This document shows positions 16,284-26,506 of a stretch of 58,434 nucleotides of DNA, in pieces (within the stretch, counting starts at the first letter, position 1; each line of letters opens with the position of its first letter). Position numbers and translations under genes: made by a program. The notes under the pieces are model-generated. The model saw only the letters and a program-made list of their open reading frames with translations. It was not told the origin of the DNA and did no database searches. The DNA comes from Bacillota bacterium (GTDB taxonomy: Bacteria > Bacillota > Syntrophomonadia > Syntrophomonadales > Syntrophomonadaceae), in contig JAKPGY010000093.1 of the NCBI GenBank assembly GCA_029550685.1, positions 1 to 58,434 on the forward strand, written 5' to 3'.

Positions 16284-16908
16284 ATTTTACAGCGACTCCC
16301 TTTAAAAGGTTACTTACATTTTCGCAATAATCCAGGGTTGTCTCCAAGTGTTCGTAGATCTCTTTCCACTTTATTATCTCAACCACATTTTCGGTATTCT
16401 CAAAAAGAAGGGCAATTCCTGCTCTATACAGGTAATCCCCTTCATGTTCATAGGCGCGAATTGTTTCACATGATTCAATGATTTCTCTATGTTTATTGCG
16501 GATGTCCGGCAGCAGATCAACGGCAACTTTTATCTCCTCAGCAGCAGCCTGCAGAACATACACCATCTTAAGTACGTTGACGTCTTTAGGTCGACCCGTT
16601 TTATAAATGATGACTTTTTCCATAGTCCCTTGTATATGGTCCAGTACATTGTTCAGTTCACGGGCTAATAATAATATATCCTCGCGGTCAAAAGGAGTAA
16701 CAAAAGAGTCATTGATATGATTCATTACCACAGCTAAAACTTGATCACCGCGTTCTTCAACTTCCTTAATCATATCCAAGGTTTCGGAAGGATCCTGGGG
16801 ATGTTCAAAAAACCGCTTTAGAATTTCAGCTGCTTCCAAAATATACTCCGATAATTGGTTGAAATAGGTAAAGAATTTTTCATCCCGTGGCTTCAAGCGA
16901 AAACTCAC
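16276..16908 (-). CDS. DUF47 PhoU-like accessory protein of the phosphate transporter
   Basis: The 210-residue all-helical protein has the DUF47/PhoU-related pattern with ERGDQVLAVVMNHINDSFVTPFDREDI and a closing EHLETTLDYCENVSNLLKG. Such proteins accompany PiT transporters and probably regulate them. The start is GTG with AAGGAGGT 6 bases upstream. It is first in a two-gene unit. The 93 bases between it and folC contain TTGTTAACAA, a small palindrome that is not a complete Rex site. Confidence 0.87.
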   Translation of the reverse strand: MSFRLKPRDEKFFTYFNQLSEYILEAAEILKRFFEHPQDPSETLDMIKEVEERGDQVLAVVMNHINDSFVTPFDREDILLLARELNNVLDHIQGTMEKVIIYKTGRPKDVNVLKMVYVLQAAAEEIKVAVDLLPDIRNKHREIIESCETIRAYEHEGDYLYRAGIALLFENTENVVEIIKWKEIYEHLETTLDYCENVSNLLKGVAVKYV

Positions 16909-17001
16909 CTGAATACCTCCTTAGTTTAAATCTTCTGTAATCTGCATTAATTATAGCAAATAACCACTTTGTCCCGTTGTTAACAATTTGTTAATAAACT
17001 A

Positions 17002-18219
17002 TTAATCACCGGTAAAATACCTCCGGGCCTGGTCCAGCACATAGAATGAACCAGTAACCAGCATATACTGGTTGCTCCGCAGGTTACTGATCCCCTGTTC
17101 AACTGCCTCTACAATGTTTTCCGTGGCCTGAACCGGAATATCCGGGAACAACTCTTCCCAGTATTCATAAACCCTGAACCAATTGGAACCACGCTCCCCC
17201 TGAGGCCGGGTAATTACGCAATAGCAAGTATTTTTTCCAAGATACTTCAGGGTATTCCAGGCATCTTTATCATTTACCATTCCGCAGACCAACACCCGCT
17301 TACGGTCGGGCAGCAGATCATGTAATGACCTGGACATGGACCGGGCGGCATGAGGATTGTGAGCAGCATCTACCAGAACCAGGGGTTGACGGCTGACCAT
17401 TTCCAATCTTCCTGGTATATAGGCACTAAAAAGCGCATCTAAAATATGCTGGTCCTTCACTTTCCACCCTTGCTCTTCAAGCACAGATACTGCGGTTAAG
17501 GCACAAGCCAGGTTCTCGCGTTGAAAGGCTCCCGGCAGCGAAAACCAGACCTCATCGAGACTATGGGTGGGAGCCACGATATTTACAGACTGTCCGGTCA
17601 AGGTTTGCAGCTCCCCGGGCACAACTTGACTCAAGGATGTACTATACAAGGGAGCCTGCATGTCAGCGGCATAGCCTACTACCACTTCCAGGGCAGGCTC
17701 AGGCAACTGCCCGATCACTACGGGAACACGTCTCTTTATAATACCAGCCTTGTTATAGGCTATCTCTTCTAAAGTATTCCCCAGAACTGCAGTATGATCA
17801 TAGTCTATACTGGTTATTACCGATAGGAGAGGTTCAATGACATTGGTAGAATCGTATCGCCCGCCTAGACCGGTTTCCATAACCGCAATATCCACTTTTT
17901 GATCAGCAAAGTATTGATAGGCTACTGCCGTTAGGACCTCAAATTCGGTAGGGTGTTCTTCTCTTGTGATCTGCATCTTTTCGATGCAGTTATCAATAAC
18001 ATCCAGGTAGTGATTAAAATCATAACCTGCTATCTCCTGTCCATTAATGGTGATACGTTCGAAATAGGAATGGAGATGAGGAGAAGTGAAGCGGCCCACC
18101 CGGTAACCGGCACATGCCAAAATGGCTGATATCAACAGGGAAGTTGACCCCTTGCCATTAGTACCTGCCACATGCACACAAGGTATTTTCAGCTGGGGAT
18201 TTCCCATAGCATTCAACAA
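17002..18219 (-). CDS. folC: Folylpolyglutamate / dihydrofolate synthase
   Basis: FolC adds glutamate to folates. GTNGKGSTS (the P-loop), DYDHTAVLGNTLEEIAYNKAGI and VDAAHNPHAARSM are all present over 405 residues from the first canonical start, TTG 18219. Homology continues upstream in frame (GTFGSRPGLQRIQALL) for roughly 30 codons with no ATG, GTG or TTG back to a stop at 18330. AAAGGAGGG lies near 18319-18327, so translation probably starts at a near-cognate codon (ACG 18309 or ATA 18285, the latter overlapping the valS stop) or the sequence has an indel. Confidence 0.9.
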   Translation of the reverse strand: MLNAMGNPQLKIPCVHVAGTNGKGSTSLLISAILACAGYRVGRFTSPHLHSYFERITINGQEIAGYDFNHYLDVIDNCIEKMQITREEHPTEFEVLTAVAYQYFADQKVDIAVMETGLGGRYDSTNVIEPLLSVITSIDYDHTAVLGNTLEEIAYNKAGIIKRRVPVVIGQLPEPALEVVVGYAADMQAPLYSTSLSQVVPGELQTLTGQSVNIVAPTHSLDEVWFSLPGAFQRENLACALTAVSVLEEQGWKVKDQHILDALFSAYIPGRLEMVSRQPLVLVDAAHNPHAARSMSRSLHDLLPDRKRVLVCGMVNDKDAWNTLKYLGKNTCYCVITRPQGERGSNWFRVYEYWEELFPDIPVQATENIVEAVEQGISNLRSNQYMLVTGSFYVLDQARRYFTGD

Positions 18220-18281
18220 GGCCTGTATTCTCTGTAGACCAGGCCGGCTGCCGAAAGTCCCCAGCTTTGCCAGTTTATCCT

Positions 18282-20930
18282 CTATGACTGTTTCAAAATC
18301 TCTAGCCGTTGCAAAATACCCTCCTTTTTAACCCTCGCTTCCTCTGCTTTCGCTTTTTCCTTGGCAATAACCTCCTCCGGAGCCCGGGTCAAAAAAGTGG
18401 CATTGCCCAATTTGGACTCGGCTTTCTGTAGGTCGGTTTCTGCTGTTTTCAGTTCTTTTTCCAGTCTCAAAATTTCCCGTTCTATATCGATAACGCCTTC
18501 CAACGGTACATAAATCTCACACCAGGCGGTCAAAGCTGAGACCGCTTGTGACGGTTTGGTATCCAGCGTATTGACTACCTTAATCTGTTCCACCTGCGCC
18601 AGCTTTCGGATATATTCCCTATTATCCTCAACCAAAGGTATCTTGGCCGTATCCCGTACCAGCAAAATGGTGTTTATGCGGGTGCCGGGCGCTATGTTAA
18701 ACTCGGCCCGGATATTGCGCAGACTGCGGATAACACTCATCAACTGCTGCATATCTTCCATAGCCTGGGACCAAACTTCATCTTTAGCCGGCCAGGGATC
18801 AAGCATTATGGTTTCGTTATGACGAGGCAGGTTCTGGTATATTTCCTCTGTAATAAAAGGCATAAAAGGATGCAGGAGGCGTAGTATATCAATCAGTACC
18901 TGGAGCAGGACATTTTGAGCAATCTGGCGGGCTCCAGGATCAGCGTTTTGCCCTAAACGCAATTTGACCAGTTCAATGTACCAGTCACAGAATTCATCCC
19001 AGATAAACTCGTACAGGGTCTTAGCCGCTTCACCCAAGTCATATTTTTCCAGCAGCTGGGTGACTTCTTCGGCAGTAATACCCAGACGAGAGATGATCCA
19101 GCGGTCAGCTAGAGTCAAGTCCTGTTCAGCTACCGTCTGAGGTTTGTAGCCTTCCATATTCATCAGCACAAACCGGGCCGCATTCCATATCTTGTTGGCA
19201 AAGTTGCGGGTGTTCTCCACCTTTTCCCAGTGGAAACGCACATCATTACCGGGTGTCACACCGGTGATCAGAGCAAAACGTAGGGTATCAGCCCCATACT
19301 TTTCTATTACTTCAATGGGATCAATGCCATTGCCCAGTGATTTACTCATTTTACGGCCCTGGGCATCCAGTATTAACCCATGAATGTTTATATCATAAAA
19401 AGGAACTTGACCGGTATGCTCCAGACCGGAAAATATCATGCGGGCCACCCAGAAGAAAATAATGTCCCGGCCGGTCACTAAAACACTGGTTGGATAAAAG
19501 GTTTGCAGATCACGAGTATTATCTGGCCATCCCATTGTGGAGAAAGGCCACAGGGCACTGCTGAACCAGGTGTCCAGAACATCCTCATCCTGGCGCAGTT
19601 TATCAGAATTACAGCTGGGACAGTGATCCGGGTCCGTCTTGCTGCAAATCACCTCACCGCACTCATCACAGTACCATACTGGTATGCGATGTCCCCACCA
19701 TAACTGGCGGGAAATACACCAATCGCGAATATTTTCCATCCAGTTTAAATATATTTTGGTGAAACGCTCCGGCACAAAGCGGATATCCCCTTCCTTCACC
19801 CGGCGAATAGCCGGCTCAGCCAGAGGTTTCATGCGAACAAACCACTGCTTGGAAATCATAGGTTCAATAATCGTATCGCAGCGCTGGCAGTGACCTACGG
19901 CATGCTGGTGTTCTTCCACCTTAACCAGCAAACCTAAATCTTCCAAATCATCTACCACACGTTTCCGGCACTCAAAACGGTCTAAGCCCTGATAAGATCC
20001 GGCATTTTCGTTCATTATACCCGTGTCGCTCATTACCTTGATTTGCGCCAGGTTATGGCGCAGTCCCATTTCAAAGTCATTAGGATCATGGGCAGGAGTA
20101 ACCTTAACGGCACCGGTACCAAACTCTTTATCAACATACTCATCAGCAAACACAGGTATAGGCCGGTTCATCAGGGGAAGAATCACATTGCGGCCTATCA
20201 AATGGCGATATCTTTCGTCCTCAGGGTGTACTGCCACTCCCGTATCTCCCAGCATGGTCTCTGGGCGTGTAGTGGCTACTACCAGGTAATCATCGGCATT
20301 CTCGATAGGATAGCGAATATACCACAGCTTGCCTGACGTATCCTCATGTTCTACTTCAATATCAGAAATGGCCGTTTTACATTTGGGGCACCAGTTGATT
20401 ATGTAATCACCCTGGTATATCAGTCCCTTATTATACAGGTTAACGAATACTTCACGTACAGCTCTGGAGCAACCTTCATCCATGGTAAACCTTTCCCGGC
20501 TCCAGTCGCAGGAAGACCCCAGCAGGCTCAATTGTTCAGTAATCCGACTCCCGTACAAATGCTTCCATTCCCAGACTCGTTCTACAAACTTTTCCCGTCC
20601 CAGGTCATATCGGCTTAATCCCTCTCGGGACAAAGCTTCTTCCACTTTGGCCTGGGTGGCTATACCAGCATGGTCAGTTCCGGGAAGCCATAAAACATTG
20701 TAACCCTGCATGCGTCTCCAACGGGTCAGAATATCCTGCAGGGTATTATCTAGAGCATGTCCCAGATGCAGTGAACCAGTAACATTGGGCGGTGGCATTA
20801 CAATGGAAAACATCGGCTTATCAGTATTTTCATTGGGAGCAAAGTAATTGCGGTCCTTCCAGAACTTGTACCACTTGTGTTCCACCTGACCAGGTTCATA
20901 CACAGGCGGTAGTTGGTGAGCTGTGGACAT
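18282..20930 (-). CDS. valS: Valyl-tRNA synthetase
   Basis: The 882-residue class I synthetase has the HIGH motif as [16 protein letters not shown] (about 48-63), the editing domain ([17 protein letters not shown]), KMSKS as [10 protein letters not shown], the anticodon-binding domain and a C-terminal coiled coil. AAGGAGG precedes the ATG. No T-box leader is evident upstream although many Firmicute valS genes have one. folC follows, overlapping or immediately adjacent. Confidence 0.96.
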   Translation of the reverse strand: MSTAHQLPPVYEPGQVEHKWYKFWKDRNYFAPNENTDKPMFSIVMPPPNVTGSLHLGHALDNTLQDILTRWRRMQGYNVLWLPGTDHAGIATQAKVEEALSREGLSRYDLGREKFVERVWEWKHLYGSRITEQLSLLGSSCDWSRERFTMDEGCSRAVREVFVNLYNKGLIYQGDYIINWCPKCKTAISDIEVEHEDTSGKLWYIRYPIENADDYLVVATTRPETMLGDTGVAVHPEDERYRHLIGRNVILPLMNRPIPVFADEYVDKEFGTGAVKVTPAHDPNDFEMGLRHNLAQIKVMSDTGIMNENAGSYQGLDRFECRKRVVDDLEDLGLLVKVEEHQHAVGHCQRCDTIIEPMISKQWFVRMKPLAEPAIRRVKEGDIRFVPERFTKIYLNWMENIRDWCISRQLWWGHRIPVWYCDECGEVICSKTDPDHCPSCNSDKLRQDEDVLDTWFSSALWPFSTMGWPDNTRDLQTFYPTSVLVTGRDIIFFWVARMIFSGLEHTGQVPFYDINIHGLILDAQGRKMSKSLGNGIDPIEVIEKYGADTLRFALITGVTPGNDVRFHWEKVENTRNFANKIWNAARFVLMNMEGYKPQTVAEQDLTLADRWIISRLGITAEEVTQLLEKYDLGEAAKTLYEFIWDEFCDWYIELVKLRLGQNADPGARQIAQNVLLQVLIDILRLLHPFMPFITEEIYQNLPRHNETIMLDPWPAKDEVWSQAMEDMQQLMSVIRSLRNIRAEFNIAPGTRINTILLVRDTAKIPLVEDNREYIRKLAQVEQIKVVNTLDTKPSQAVSALTAWCEIYVPLEGVIDIEREILRLEKELKTAETDLQKAESKLGNATFLTRAPEEVIAKEKAKAEEARVKKEGILQRLEILKQS

Positions 20931-21215
20931 GGAAATTGGCCTCCTTATCGGGTAAAACCCTCTAAATTATTTAAGCAATAGGCAAAATACCTGCCTGGTA
21001 ATATCCTGTGAACCAATATTTGCTGATTATACAATCTCAATTTTACTTAATAGTCAATGCTCCAGCAAGTTTATTCAGCAAAAGACTATTGACAAATAAG
21101 CATATTCTCTCAAATAGAATATCCAAACCCTTACTGATAGGCCTTGCTTATGTTAATCTAGTTTTAGTAATTGCTGTGAAAACTGTCCTCGCGTAAATGC
21201 AAAAGACAGCTATAC

Positions 21216-21249
21216 TGTCATCGCGAGCGCGTAGCGCGTGGCGATCTCT
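21216..21249. repeat. Short palindromic repeat, single arm
   Basis: CTGTCATCGCGAG followed by CGTGGCGATCTC matches the left arm of the repeats at 964-1049 and 33000-33095. The preceding bases (AAAAGACAGCTATA) also match the flank of the 33000 copy. The opposite arm is missing. Confidence 0.65.
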
Positions 21250-21298
21250 ATGTCCATCTGCGCTGATCACGGCTTAGCAGTACTGTTAGCCGGGATGC

Positions 21299-21540
21299 AG
21301 GAGTATTAGCCGGCTTGCTCCGGGACTACTCGCCTGCAACGCATCGGCTTACTTCGGTGCGAAGCGGACCGCTTGGAATTCGGCATCCATGCACTCAGTC
21401 CTCGCTGCTCGAAACGTCCTGTTTCTCGCTCCGCTTCGCAGCCCTCAGTTTCGCCGTGGGTGGCAACGGCTCGTCGTACGTCACTCGCCCGGCTAATACT
21501 CTTGCTTAAGCAGTGCAACGATGTTTTCATTCATAACAGC
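21299..21540 (+). repeat. Larger interspersed repeat, most complete copy (about 240 bp)
   Basis: The element carries GAGTATTAGCCGG near its left side (21301) and the reverse complement CCGGCTAATACTC near its right side (about 21488-21500). The conserved centre contains GTGCGAAGCGGACCGCT and CACTCAGTCCTCGCTGCTCG. A near-identical stretch lies at 32746-32940, and fragments lie at 1505-1582 and 33117-33166. Open frames across it are repeat shadows. It separates valS from the frameshifted PLP enzyme gene. Confidence 0.8.
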
Positions 21541-21580
21541 TTGTTTTACAGATGACAATTACTGGAAAGGAATGTGCAAT

Positions 21581-22546
21581 ATGACGCCTGCCATGTCACG
21601 AATACCTCTGGGTTTTTTCCCTACCCCTCTGCACGAATTAAAAAACCTCTCCGCTCATATGGGAGGACCCCGCATATGGATAAAAAGAGATGACTGCACT
21701 GGTCTGGCTCTGGGCGGGAACAAGGTGCGTAAACTGGAATACATTTTAGCTGATGCACTCCAGAAGAATGCCGATGTTTTAATCACCGTAGGGGCAGTGA
21801 CTTCCAACCACGCCCGTCAAACCGCTGCTGCTGCCGCTGTGCTGGGTCTGGAATGTCACCTGGTTCTAATCGGTCGTCCTCCAGAAAGCAAGCAGGGAAT
21901 TACCTGCTGGATGACCTGCTGGGAGCCAAAACGGTCTGTGTTCCCAACCGCATGGTAGACGAGACCGTAGCCAGTTTAATAAGCGAATACCGTGAACAGG
22001 GCAAAAATCCTTATTATATCCCTGCCGGCGGTCATAATGTCTGGGGAGCTTTGGCTTACAAGGATGGATTTCAAGAACTAATTGAGCAGGCGGATTTTCA
22101 GATTGATGCTGTTTTTGATGCCATAGGGTACCGGTACAACTCATGCCGGTCTGGTGCTGGGTAAAAAGGCCCTGCAGCATCCTGCCCAGGTGATAGGCAT
22201 CAGTGTAGGCGGAGAGCAAATCTGGTGCAGCGACCAGATAACTGAGGTGCTGCATCAAGCTGAAACTATGCTGGAATTACCGCCTTCCTCACCCTCAGAA
22301 CTGCATATAGAAGACAGCTATATCGGCGAAGGTTATACCCGGCTTTATCCGGAAGTAGGTGAGGTCATTAGACTGCCGGCCCGCACTGAAGGTATATTTC
22401 TGGATCCGGTCTATACCGGCAAGGCTATGGTGGGAATGCTGGACTTAATCCGCCAGGGTCGTTATACCCGGGAGCAGAACGTGGTCTTCTGGCATACCGG
22501 CGGTTCGCCCGAGCTGTTTACTAACAGCCAGTTCTTGTGTGAATAG
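21581..22546 (+). pseudogene. D-cysteine desulfhydrase / ACC deaminase family gene with two compensating frameshifts
   Basis: Homology runs the full family length (966 bases, 322 codons) but changes frame twice. The first frame starts ATG 21581 with GGAAAGG upstream, includes IWIKRDDCTGLALGGNKVRKLEY (PLP lysine in GGNKVRK) and SNHARQTAAAAA, and is lost near 21893. The middle runs in another frame (YLLDDLLGAKTVCVPNRM, YIPAGGHNVWGALAY) to about 22128. The first frame then resumes (VIGISVGGEQIW, LDPVYTGKAMVGML). A base lost and a base gained about 235 bp apart explain this. It is either a real pseudogene or two sequence errors. Confidence 0.85.
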
Positions 22547-22571
22547 CTGCAGAGAATAACATAAGCTGAGA

Positions 22572-22636
22572 ATTGGGGAAAAATAAGCCCTGTCCGTCCT
22601 CACCCCAAAAGGTGACAAAACAGGGCCATCCCCAGT
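22572..22636. terminator. Bidirectional terminator between convergent genes
   Basis: Nested stems ATTGGGGA/TCCCCAGT, GCCCTGT/ACAGGGC and CACC/GGTG lie between the plus-strand PLP gene and the minus-strand acyl-CoA dehydrogenase gene. A TTATTTTT tract follows the inner stem on the minus strand. Confidence 0.7.
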
Positions 22637-22640
22637 TTCT

Positions 22641-24470
22641 TTATCTGCCCAGGGCTTCTTCCATGATGGTTAGGGCAGTATCATCCTGGTATTGCAGAAT
22701 GGCTTCCAGGCTCATAATAGCCGGCACATGGTTTCTAATATAGAAACGGGCGGCATCTATTTTGCCCTGGTAAAAGGCCAGATCCCAGTGTTCCCTGCCC
22801 AGCTCCCGAATCTTATCCGAGGCCAGCACTGCCTGGTCCAGCAGCAAAGCTCCGCAGCACAGCTGGGAGGTGGCATGTAATATGCGGGTAGCATAGAGCG
22901 GGAGCATCTCTCCCCGGCCCTGCTGTCTGAATTCATCCATCATAGATTTGATGCGTTTGTAGGAAGCCAGACCTTGCTCCATGATGGCACTTTCAGCAGT
23001 AAATTCATCCCTGGCGGCGATAGTTTGAATAATCGTTTCGATATCCTGCAGCCAATCCATAAAAACCTGGCCCTGCTTAAGATTCCACTTTCTGCCTACC
23101 AAATCCATGGATTGAATATAATTGGTACCTTCCCACAAAGAATAGATTTTACAATCCCGGGCAATCTGAGCCAGGGGATACTCTTCAGAAAAGCCATACC
23201 CGCCATAAAGCTGGATGGCATCCCCCACCAAAGGCCATACCATATCAGAACAATAAGCTTTTACCAGCGGGGTCATGACCTCGATACGATCCCGGGCCCT
23301 CTGGCGCTCTTCTTCCCGGGGGCTGTGGCGGCTTATATCGAAATAATAGTAGGTCTTAAATGCCATAGCCCGCATCCCCTCGGTACAGGCTTTGAGGTTC
23401 AGCAGGATTCGCCTTATATCTGCATGTTTTATGATCGGCACCCGGCTGCCATTAGGATCGTTATATGGCCTCCCCTGCACCCGGTTCCGGGCATATTCAG
23501 CCGCATTGAAATAAGCCATGGCCGCCAGGGTGTAGCCTGCCATGCCAGTGTCCATACGGGCTCCATTCATCATCTGGAACATCTGCGCTATCCCTTCGCC
23601 CTTTCCGTCTACAGGCGGATTTCCCACCAGTATCCCCCGGCAGTTGTCATACTCGCCAAAGTTGAGGGCAGCGGTTGCAGAGCCTTTGATGCCCATTTTA
23701 TGTTCGATTCCTACGGTGATCACATCATTGTTTTCTCCCAGACTGCCGTCAGGATTCACCCATATCTTAGGCACGATAAACAGCGACAGTCCCTTGGTGC
23801 CTGGCACTGCCCCTTCTATTCGTGCCAAAACCATGTGAATAATATTGGAACAGATATCATGATCTCCCGCAGTGATAAATATTTTTGACCCTTTGATTTT
23901 GTAAATACCCGGTTCGCCGGTGGGATAAGCCCGGGTCAGGATATCGCCTACATCAGACCCCCCGCCGGCTTCGGTCAAGCACATGGTTCCGCTCCATTCA
24001 CCTGAACACAACCGGGGCAAAAAGGTTTCTTTGTCCCACTCCCTGCCGAAAGACTGGATTAGGTCCAGAACGCCCCCGGACAGGTTTAGATAAGGAATAA
24101 AGGCCGGATTTCCTGCCGTAATCATTTCGATGATGCCGGAGTACAGAACCTGCGGCAAGGCGCCCTCACCGTCCTCCAGCAAATTTGATATTCCCCAGCC
24201 TTCCTGGTTTAAAAACCGGTAAACGGGATGAAAAGAAGGCGGTACGGTTACCGCTCCATTATCAAAACGAGCCTGGATGGTGTCTCCATCTTTATTGGTC
24301 GGAGCCACTTGTTCTGCAACAATTTTCAAGGCCTGATCCAATACGATATCAATATCGTCATGACTGTAGTAATCTCGAAATTTATCAAAACTAAAGATTG
24401 TATTAGTATCCAGCCATTCTCCGATGATGAACTTCAAGTCACGATTTGAATAAACAAAACTGCTTGCCAT
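22641..24470 (-). CDS. Acyl-CoA dehydrogenase, long (609-residue) type
   Basis: This FAD enzyme would introduce the first double bond in beta-oxidation. MCLTEAGGGSDVG (about 160), KIFITAGDHD, MGIKGSATAALNFG and the catalytic-base motif WEGTNYIQS (Glu in the MCAD-like position) are visible. An extra C-terminal helical domain of about 150 residues gives 609 residues instead of about 380, a subtype common in syntrophs and proteobacteria. It is the last gene of a four-gene minus-strand operon headed by an acyl-CoA ligase. Confidence 0.93.
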   Translation of the reverse strand: MASSFVYSNRDLKFIIGEWLDTNTIFSFDKFRDYYSHDDIDIVLDQALKIVAEQVAPTNKDGDTIQARFDNGAVTVPPSFHPVYRFLNQEGWGISNLLEDGEGALPQVLYSGIIEMITAGNPAFIPYLNLSGGVLDLIQSFGREWDKETFLPRLCSGEWSGTMCLTEAGGGSDVGDILTRAYPTGEPGIYKIKGSKIFITAGDHDICSNIIHMVLARIEGAVPGTKGLSLFIVPKIWVNPDGSLGENNDVITVGIEHKMGIKGSATAALNFGEYDNCRGILVGNPPVDGKGEGIAQMFQMMNGARMDTGMAGYTLAAMAYFNAAEYARNRVQGRPYNDPNGSRVPIIKHADIRRILLNLKACTEGMRAMAFKTYYYFDISRHSPREEERQRARDRIEVMTPLVKAYCSDMVWPLVGDAIQLYGGYGFSEEYPLAQIARDCKIYSLWEGTNYIQSMDLVGRKWNLKQGQVFMDWLQDIETIIQTIAARDEFTAESAIMEQGLASYKRIKSMMDEFRQQGRGEMLPLYATRILHATSQLCCGALLLDQAVLASDKIRELGREHWDLAFYQGKIDAARFYIRNHVPAIMSLEAILQYQDDTALTIMEEALGR

Positions 24471-24500
24471 GTTTTTTATACCCCCCCAAGACCTCGGTGA

Positions 24501-25685
24501 TTAGTTTATGTTTTCAATGATAAAGGCGCAAGCCGGCCCGCCGCTGGCGCACATGGTTGAGCAGGCAAAACGCCCGCCCCGTCTTTTAAGTTCATTGATA
24601 GCTGCCAGAATAATGCGGGCGCCGGTCATACCCACCGGATGGCCTAAAGAAATTCCCGATCCGACCGCATTGCAGCGCTCCACAGGAATATTCAGCTCCT
24701 GCATACAAGCTAAAGCCTGGGCTGCAAAAGCTTCATTGAGTTCCCAGTAATCAATATCATTCAAAGTCATTCCGGCATATTTCAAAGCCTTCAGGGTAGC
24801 TGGCACCGGGCCCATCCCCATAATCCTGGGCTCCACTGCCGCAGATGCAGAAGCAACTACCCGGGCCAGTGGTTTTAAGCCCAACTTTTTAGCTTTATCT
24901 GCCGACATCAGGATCAGAGCAGCTGCGCCATCGTTGAGGCTGGAAGCATTGAATGCTGTCACCGTACCGTCTTTCTTGAAGACCGGTTTGAGCTTGGCAG
25001 CCATTTCCATGCTGGCCTCGGGATTAGGGTGTTCATCAGTATCAACTATCTGAGTCCCTTTCCTGGTTTTAATTTCTACGGGGATTATTTCATTCGTAAA
25101 TAGTCCGTCGGCCATAGCCTGGCAGGCGCGCTGGTGACTGAGCAAAGCATATTCATCCTGCTGTTCACGGGTTATATTGTACAGTTCGGCAATATTTTCG
25201 GCCGTGACTCCCATATGATAGCCTTCAAAGGCACAGATCAGCCCTCCCAACATCAGGCTGTCCTGAACGACTTCACCATCATTGAGACGGTAACCTTTCC
25301 GGGCGCCAAACAGCAGGTAGGGAGCATTGCTCATGCTTTCATATCCTACCGCAGCTGCTGCTTCAATCCTGCCTACCATAATTTCCTGGGCCAGAATATC
25401 AGCCGCCCGCATGGAAGAAGGGCACTGCTGGTGAACCGTAGTAGAAACGGTTTCAACCGGGAGGCCGGCTTTTAATGTGACCCAACGCGCCGAGTTACCG
25501 GGTGAGCCATATTGGTTGCATTGGCCGCCGATGACCTCTTCAATCTGGTTTGGGTCGATGCCGAACTTTTCGATAGTTCCCTTCAGAGCTAATGCGCCCA
25601 GTTCATGGCCTTTGAGGCTGGCCAGCGAGCCCTGAAAATCCCCAACTGCTGTCCGGGCAGCCGCTACTATAACAACTTCTTGCAT
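24501..25685 (-). CDS. Acetyl-CoA acetyltransferase (thiolase)
   Basis: Thiolase cleaves 3-ketoacyl-CoA with CoA in beta-oxidation, or condenses acetyl-CoA. The 394-residue protein has the nucleophilic cysteine in HQQCPSSMRA (about residue 89), NEAFAAQALA, the GHPVGMTGAR histidine motif and the C-terminal base cysteine in TMCASGGPA. It lies between enoyl-CoA hydratase and acyl-CoA dehydrogenase genes with short spacings, supporting a degradative role. Chain-length preference cannot be read from the sequence. Confidence 0.94.
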   Translation of the reverse strand: MQEVVIVAAARTAVGDFQGSLASLKGHELGALALKGTIEKFGIDPNQIEEVIGGQCNQYGSPGNSARWVTLKAGLPVETVSTTVHQQCPSSMRAADILAQEIMVGRIEAAAAVGYESMSNAPYLLFGARKGYRLNDGEVVQDSLMLGGLICAFEGYHMGVTAENIAELYNITREQQDEYALLSHQRACQAMADGLFTNEIIPVEIKTRKGTQIVDTDEHPNPEASMEMAAKLKPVFKKDGTVTAFNASSLNDGAAALILMSADKAKKLGLKPLARVVASASAAVEPRIMGMGPVPATLKALKYAGMTLNDIDYWELNEAFAAQALACMQELNIPVERCNAVGSGISLGHPVGMTGARIILAAINELKRRGGRFACSTMCASGGPACAFIIENIN

Positions 25686-25705
25686 ATTTCCTGCTCCTCT
25701 CCTTG

Positions 25706-26470
25706 TTAAACTCCTGTAAATTCAGGCTTTCTCTTTTCCATAAAAGCCTTCATTCCCTCACGTTGATCCTGGGTGGCAAAACAGCTGGCCCAGGCAATCG
25801 ATTCAAACTCGATTGCTTTTATGCCGTCAACATCAAAGGCCTGGTTGATACACTGCTTGGCAAGTTTCAAAGCTATAGGCGGCTTGCTGGCCAGCATTTC
25901 CGCGGTTTGGATTGCTTCTGCTAAGGCATCATCAGCCAGTTGATTGATTAACCCGTACTCTAATGCCTTTTCAGCATTAATGGGCCTCCCGCTGAAAATC
26001 ATTTCCTTGGCCCGGGCCGCTCCTATCAGCCGTGGCAAACGCAGGGTTCCTCCTGCTCCGGGGAAAATCCCCAGATTGATTTCCGGCAGGCCTAAACGAG
26101 CAGTTTTATCGGCAATCCGCCAATCACATACCAGGGCCAGTTCCATTCCTCCACCCAGAGCAAAACCGGAGATGGCTGCCACTACTGGCTTGGGAAAAGC
26201 CTCGATCCGCGCAAAACAATGACGGAAGGAAAAGGTCCGGGCTTGTTCCGGATTGAATTCCAGCATGTCATTGATATCCGCACCGGCTGCAAAGTTTTTT
26301 TCTCCGGTGATTATAACCACCCTGACACTTTCATCTGCTTCCAGTTCTATAAATGCCTGCTCCAGTTCTTTTATCATCTGGTGATTTAGGGCATTCAACG
26401 CTTCCGGCCTCTGCAGCGATATAATCGCTATCTTCTCACGAGTATTAAGGGAAATATAGTCATATGACAT
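25706..26470 (-). CDS. Enoyl-CoA hydratase (crotonase family)
   Basis: The 254-residue protein has the oxyanion-hole segments FAAGADINDM and ISGFALGGGMELALVCDWRIA, then LGLPEINLGIFPGAGGT, where the catalytic glutamates of crotonase lie. It hydrates trans-2-enoyl-CoA. It lies 20 bases upstream of the thiolase gene and 36 bases after the ligase gene. No 3-hydroxyacyl-CoA dehydrogenase is encoded in this operon, so that step must be supplied elsewhere. Confidence 0.93.
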   Translation of the reverse strand: MSYDYISLNTREKIAIISLQRPEALNALNHQMIKELEQAFIELEADESVRVVIITGEKNFAAGADINDMLEFNPEQARTFSFRHCFARIEAFPKPVVAAISGFALGGGMELALVCDWRIADKTARLGLPEINLGIFPGAGGTLRLPRLIGAARAKEMIFSGRPINAEKALEYGLINQLADDALAEAIQTAEMLASKPPIALKLAKQCINQAFDVDGIKAIEFESIAWASCFATQDQREGMKAFMEKRKPEFTGV

Positions 26471-26506
26471 TAATTAAGTACCCTCCTGTAGAATATCTCT
26501 CTAGGC

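Noticed and set aside
16970..17000. TTGTTAACAATTTGTTAA before the DUF47 gene, considered as a Rex operator
   Set aside because: The half-sites are in direct rather than inverted orientation, so it does not fit the Rex dyad.
20931..21200. Looked for a T-box leader upstream of valS
   Set aside because: No T-box core sequence and no terminator/antiterminator pair is seen; only an imperfect TTGACT/TATAAT pair with too long a spacing.
21306..21530. Open frame similar to one at 32729-32926, considered as a paralogous small protein family
   Set aside because: Both frames lie entirely in the interspersed repeat, have no ribosome-binding sites and are explained by DNA identity.
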